From Candidatus Woesearchaeota archaeon (GTDB taxonomy: Archaea > Nanobdellota > Nanobdellia > Woesearchaeales > GW2011-AR4), in NCBI GenBank assembly GCA_030631975.1, contig DAOVKD010000049.1, positions 1 to 5,817 on the forward strand: 5,817 nt of DNA, in the 5' to 3' direction. Positions 5,020 to 5,817 of this stretch are shown in pieces (position 1 is the first letter of the stretch; each line of letters begins with the position of its first letter). The position numbers and the translations under genes were made by a program. The notes under the pieces are model-generated. The model worked only from the letters and a program-made list of their open reading frames with translations, was not told the origin of the DNA and did not search any database.

Positions 5020-5129
5020 GGATATAATGCTGTGCGGCATGATTCAAAATCCCCCGACGAGGAGAAAAAAAACAGAGGTTTTTAACTTCCGATGATATAA
5101 AAATAATCATGCCGCACGGCAGGATATAA
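5020..5129. repeat. Inverted-repeat element with abutting 8-bp direct repeats (MITE-like or structured RNA)
   Basis: Seventeen-base arms at 5028-5044 and 5105-5121 are complementary at 16 of 17 positions and enclose 60 bases. The only difference (5031/5118) is a G-U pair if the plus strand is transcribed, but a C/A mismatch on the minus strand. An exact copy of GGATATAA touches each outer end (5020-5027 and 5122-5129), just as a target-site duplication would. The arms are G+C-rich in an AT-rich gap. The inner part can form a weaker stem (5061-5070 with 5079-5090) with an A8 run at 5065-5072. No transposase is nearby and the size (94 bases between the direct repeats) is very small for a mobile element. 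A structured RNA gene, or a hairpin between radA and the operon, is the alternative. Confidence 0.55.
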
Positions 5130-5156
5130 GAAATAAAAGAAATAGAAAATAATAAA
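5130..5156 (-). terminator. T-rich tract after radA
   Basis: Read on the minus strand, the bases right after the radA stop are almost all pyrimidine or A/T, with several runs of three or four T. Archaeal RNA polymerase ends transcripts at such tracts without needing a hairpin. The hairpin at 5028-5121 and its T8 run on this strand (5072-5065) lie just downstream and could act as a backup. Confidence 0.4.
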
Positions 5157-5817
5157 TTAAATATCTTTTAATCCACTCGTTTCAACATAGAAGGAACACT
5201 CGCCTTCAGGTAGATTTGGACTATCGACCAATTTGGCAACTCTGCTGCCCTTCTTTCCCTTTCTGAGGTACAGCCTAAAGGTTGAAGCGTGGCCCACAAT
5301 ATGTCCTCCTATGGCCTGTGTAGGATCTCCAAAAAACATATCTGGCCTTGCCATTACCTGGTTTGTAACATAAACGCATAGGTTGTATGTATGCGCTAGT
5401 TTTGCAAGATCCCTCATATGCCTGTTTATCTTCTGCTGCCTTTCCGCTAATGTTCCTCTTCCGATATACTCTGCCCTGAATTGAGCTGTTAAAGAATCTA
5501 TTATAACAAGTTTCACGTCCAATCCTTGTTTTTTTATGAGATCCTCAATTTTTTCTGCCAGGAGCATCTGATGGTCTGTGTTAAATGCCTTTGCAACCTT
5601 AATATTTTTGAGAACATCATTAGGTTCGAGTCCTGCCCCTTTGGAAAGCTGCTCGATTCTCTCTGGCCTAAAGGTATTTTCAGTGTCAATGTAAACCGCA
5701 GTGGAGCCAGGATACTGCTTCTGGCAATTGACTGCAAGTATATGGCCTATTTGAGTTTTGCCAGAACCATACTCGCCAAAGCACTCTGTTATTGCTGCTG
5801 ATTCAAAACCACCGCCA
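5157..5817 (-). CDS. radA: DNA repair and recombination protein RadA, 5' end outside the window
   Basis: RadA is the archaeal RecA/Rad51 recombinase, forming ATP-dependent filaments on single-stranded DNA for strand exchange. The frame is open from the right window edge (first full codon at 5816) to the stop at 5157, giving 219 residues of a protein that is usually about 310-350 long; the N-terminal helix-hairpin-helix domain is missing because of the window limit. Visible in order are [11 protein letters not shown] (1-11), Walker A GEYGSGKT (14-21), [14 protein letters not shown] (41-54), Walker B LVIIDS (103-108), the DNA-binding loop region around [22 protein letters not shown] (157-178) and the C-terminal [11 protein letters not shown] (196-206). 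An ATG at 5567 is internal, since Walker A lies before it. No sign of frameshift or of the intein that some archaeal radA genes carry in the visible part. The gene ends 215 bases before the acyltransferase operon, separated by the inverted-repeat element. Confidence 0.97.
   Translation of the reverse strand, partial: GGGFESAAITECFGEYGSGKTQIGHILAVNCQKQYPGSTAVYIDTENTFRPERIEQLSKGAGLEPNDVLKNIKVAKAFNTDHQMLLAEKIEDLIKKQGLDVKLVIIDSLTAQFRAEYIGRGTLAERQQKINRHMRDLAKLAHTYNLCVYVTNQVMARPDMFFGDPTQAIGGHIVGHASTFRLYLRKGKKGSRVAKLVDSPNLPEGECSFYVETSGLKDI

Noticed and set aside
5028..5121. tRNA, C/D box or H/ACA guide RNA in the hairpin
   Set aside because: The 17-bp uninterrupted stem does not fit a tRNA acceptor stem; there is no D box (CTGA) and only a near-miss C box (CGATGA); no ACA box at the right distance; the possible k-turn lacks a proper C-helix.
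5157..5567. RadA-like gene starting at ATG 5567
   Set aside because: Walker A and other core RadA sequence lie in frame before this ATG; the true start is outside the window.
5534..5801. Open frames on both strands overlapping radA
   Set aside because: They lie in other frames over a clearly conserved RadA sequence and resemble no protein family.
1..5817. CRISPR array, rRNA, tRNA or insertion sequence with transposase
   Set aside because: No regularly spaced repeats, no conserved rRNA or tRNA sequence and no transposase-like protein are seen.

Overview
The window looks like a piece of an AT-rich archaeal chromosome. The ribosomal protein S2 is of the archaeal (uS2) type, and the recombinase at the right edge is archaeal RadA. 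The left-edge gene is an archaeal-style 2',3'-cyclic phosphodiesterase (ThpR). Two genes have a TATA-like box about 24-28 bases before their start codon, which fits archaeal leaderless transcripts. Compact spacing and low G+C would suit a DPANN-type lineage such as Woesearchaeota or Pacearchaeota, but that placement is inference.

Layout. Positions 1-373 hold the 3' part of thpR (+). Positions 374-772 are a long AT-rich gap with a small G+C-richer hairpin island and loosely paired inverted repeats. Positions 773-1294 (+) encode a small membrane protein that reads as a stand-alone voltage-sensor domain. Positions 1420-1824 (+) encode an unrecognised helical protein with a strong Shine-Dalgarno site and an internal ten-residue repeat. 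Positions 1996-2595 (+) are rps2, preceded by a terminator-like hairpin, a TATA-like box and a leader hairpin. Facing it on the minus strand is a tight three-gene operon, read from right to left: a PlsC-type acyltransferase (4941-4258), a second PlsC-type acyltransferase (4255-3626) and gpsA (3606-2626). Upstream of it, 5020-5129 is a near-perfect inverted repeat bounded by exact 8-bp direct repeats. Positions 5157-5817 (-) are the C-terminal two thirds of radA.

How the genes fit together. The operon is the main point of interest. GpsA makes sn-glycerol-3-phosphate, the backbone of bacterial and eukaryotic lipids, and PlsC-family enzymes acylate it. Archaeal membranes are normally built on sn-glycerol-1-phosphate with ether-linked isoprenoids. 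A gpsA-plsC-plsC unit between archaeal rps2 and radA therefore suggests bacterial-type phosphatidic acid synthesis, or a related glycerolipid pathway, in an archaeon. Such genes have been reported from some uncultivated archaea, so the idea is not new, but the tandem acyltransferase arrangement deserves a check. The inverted-repeat element at 5020-5129 and the pore-less voltage sensor are the next most interesting items.
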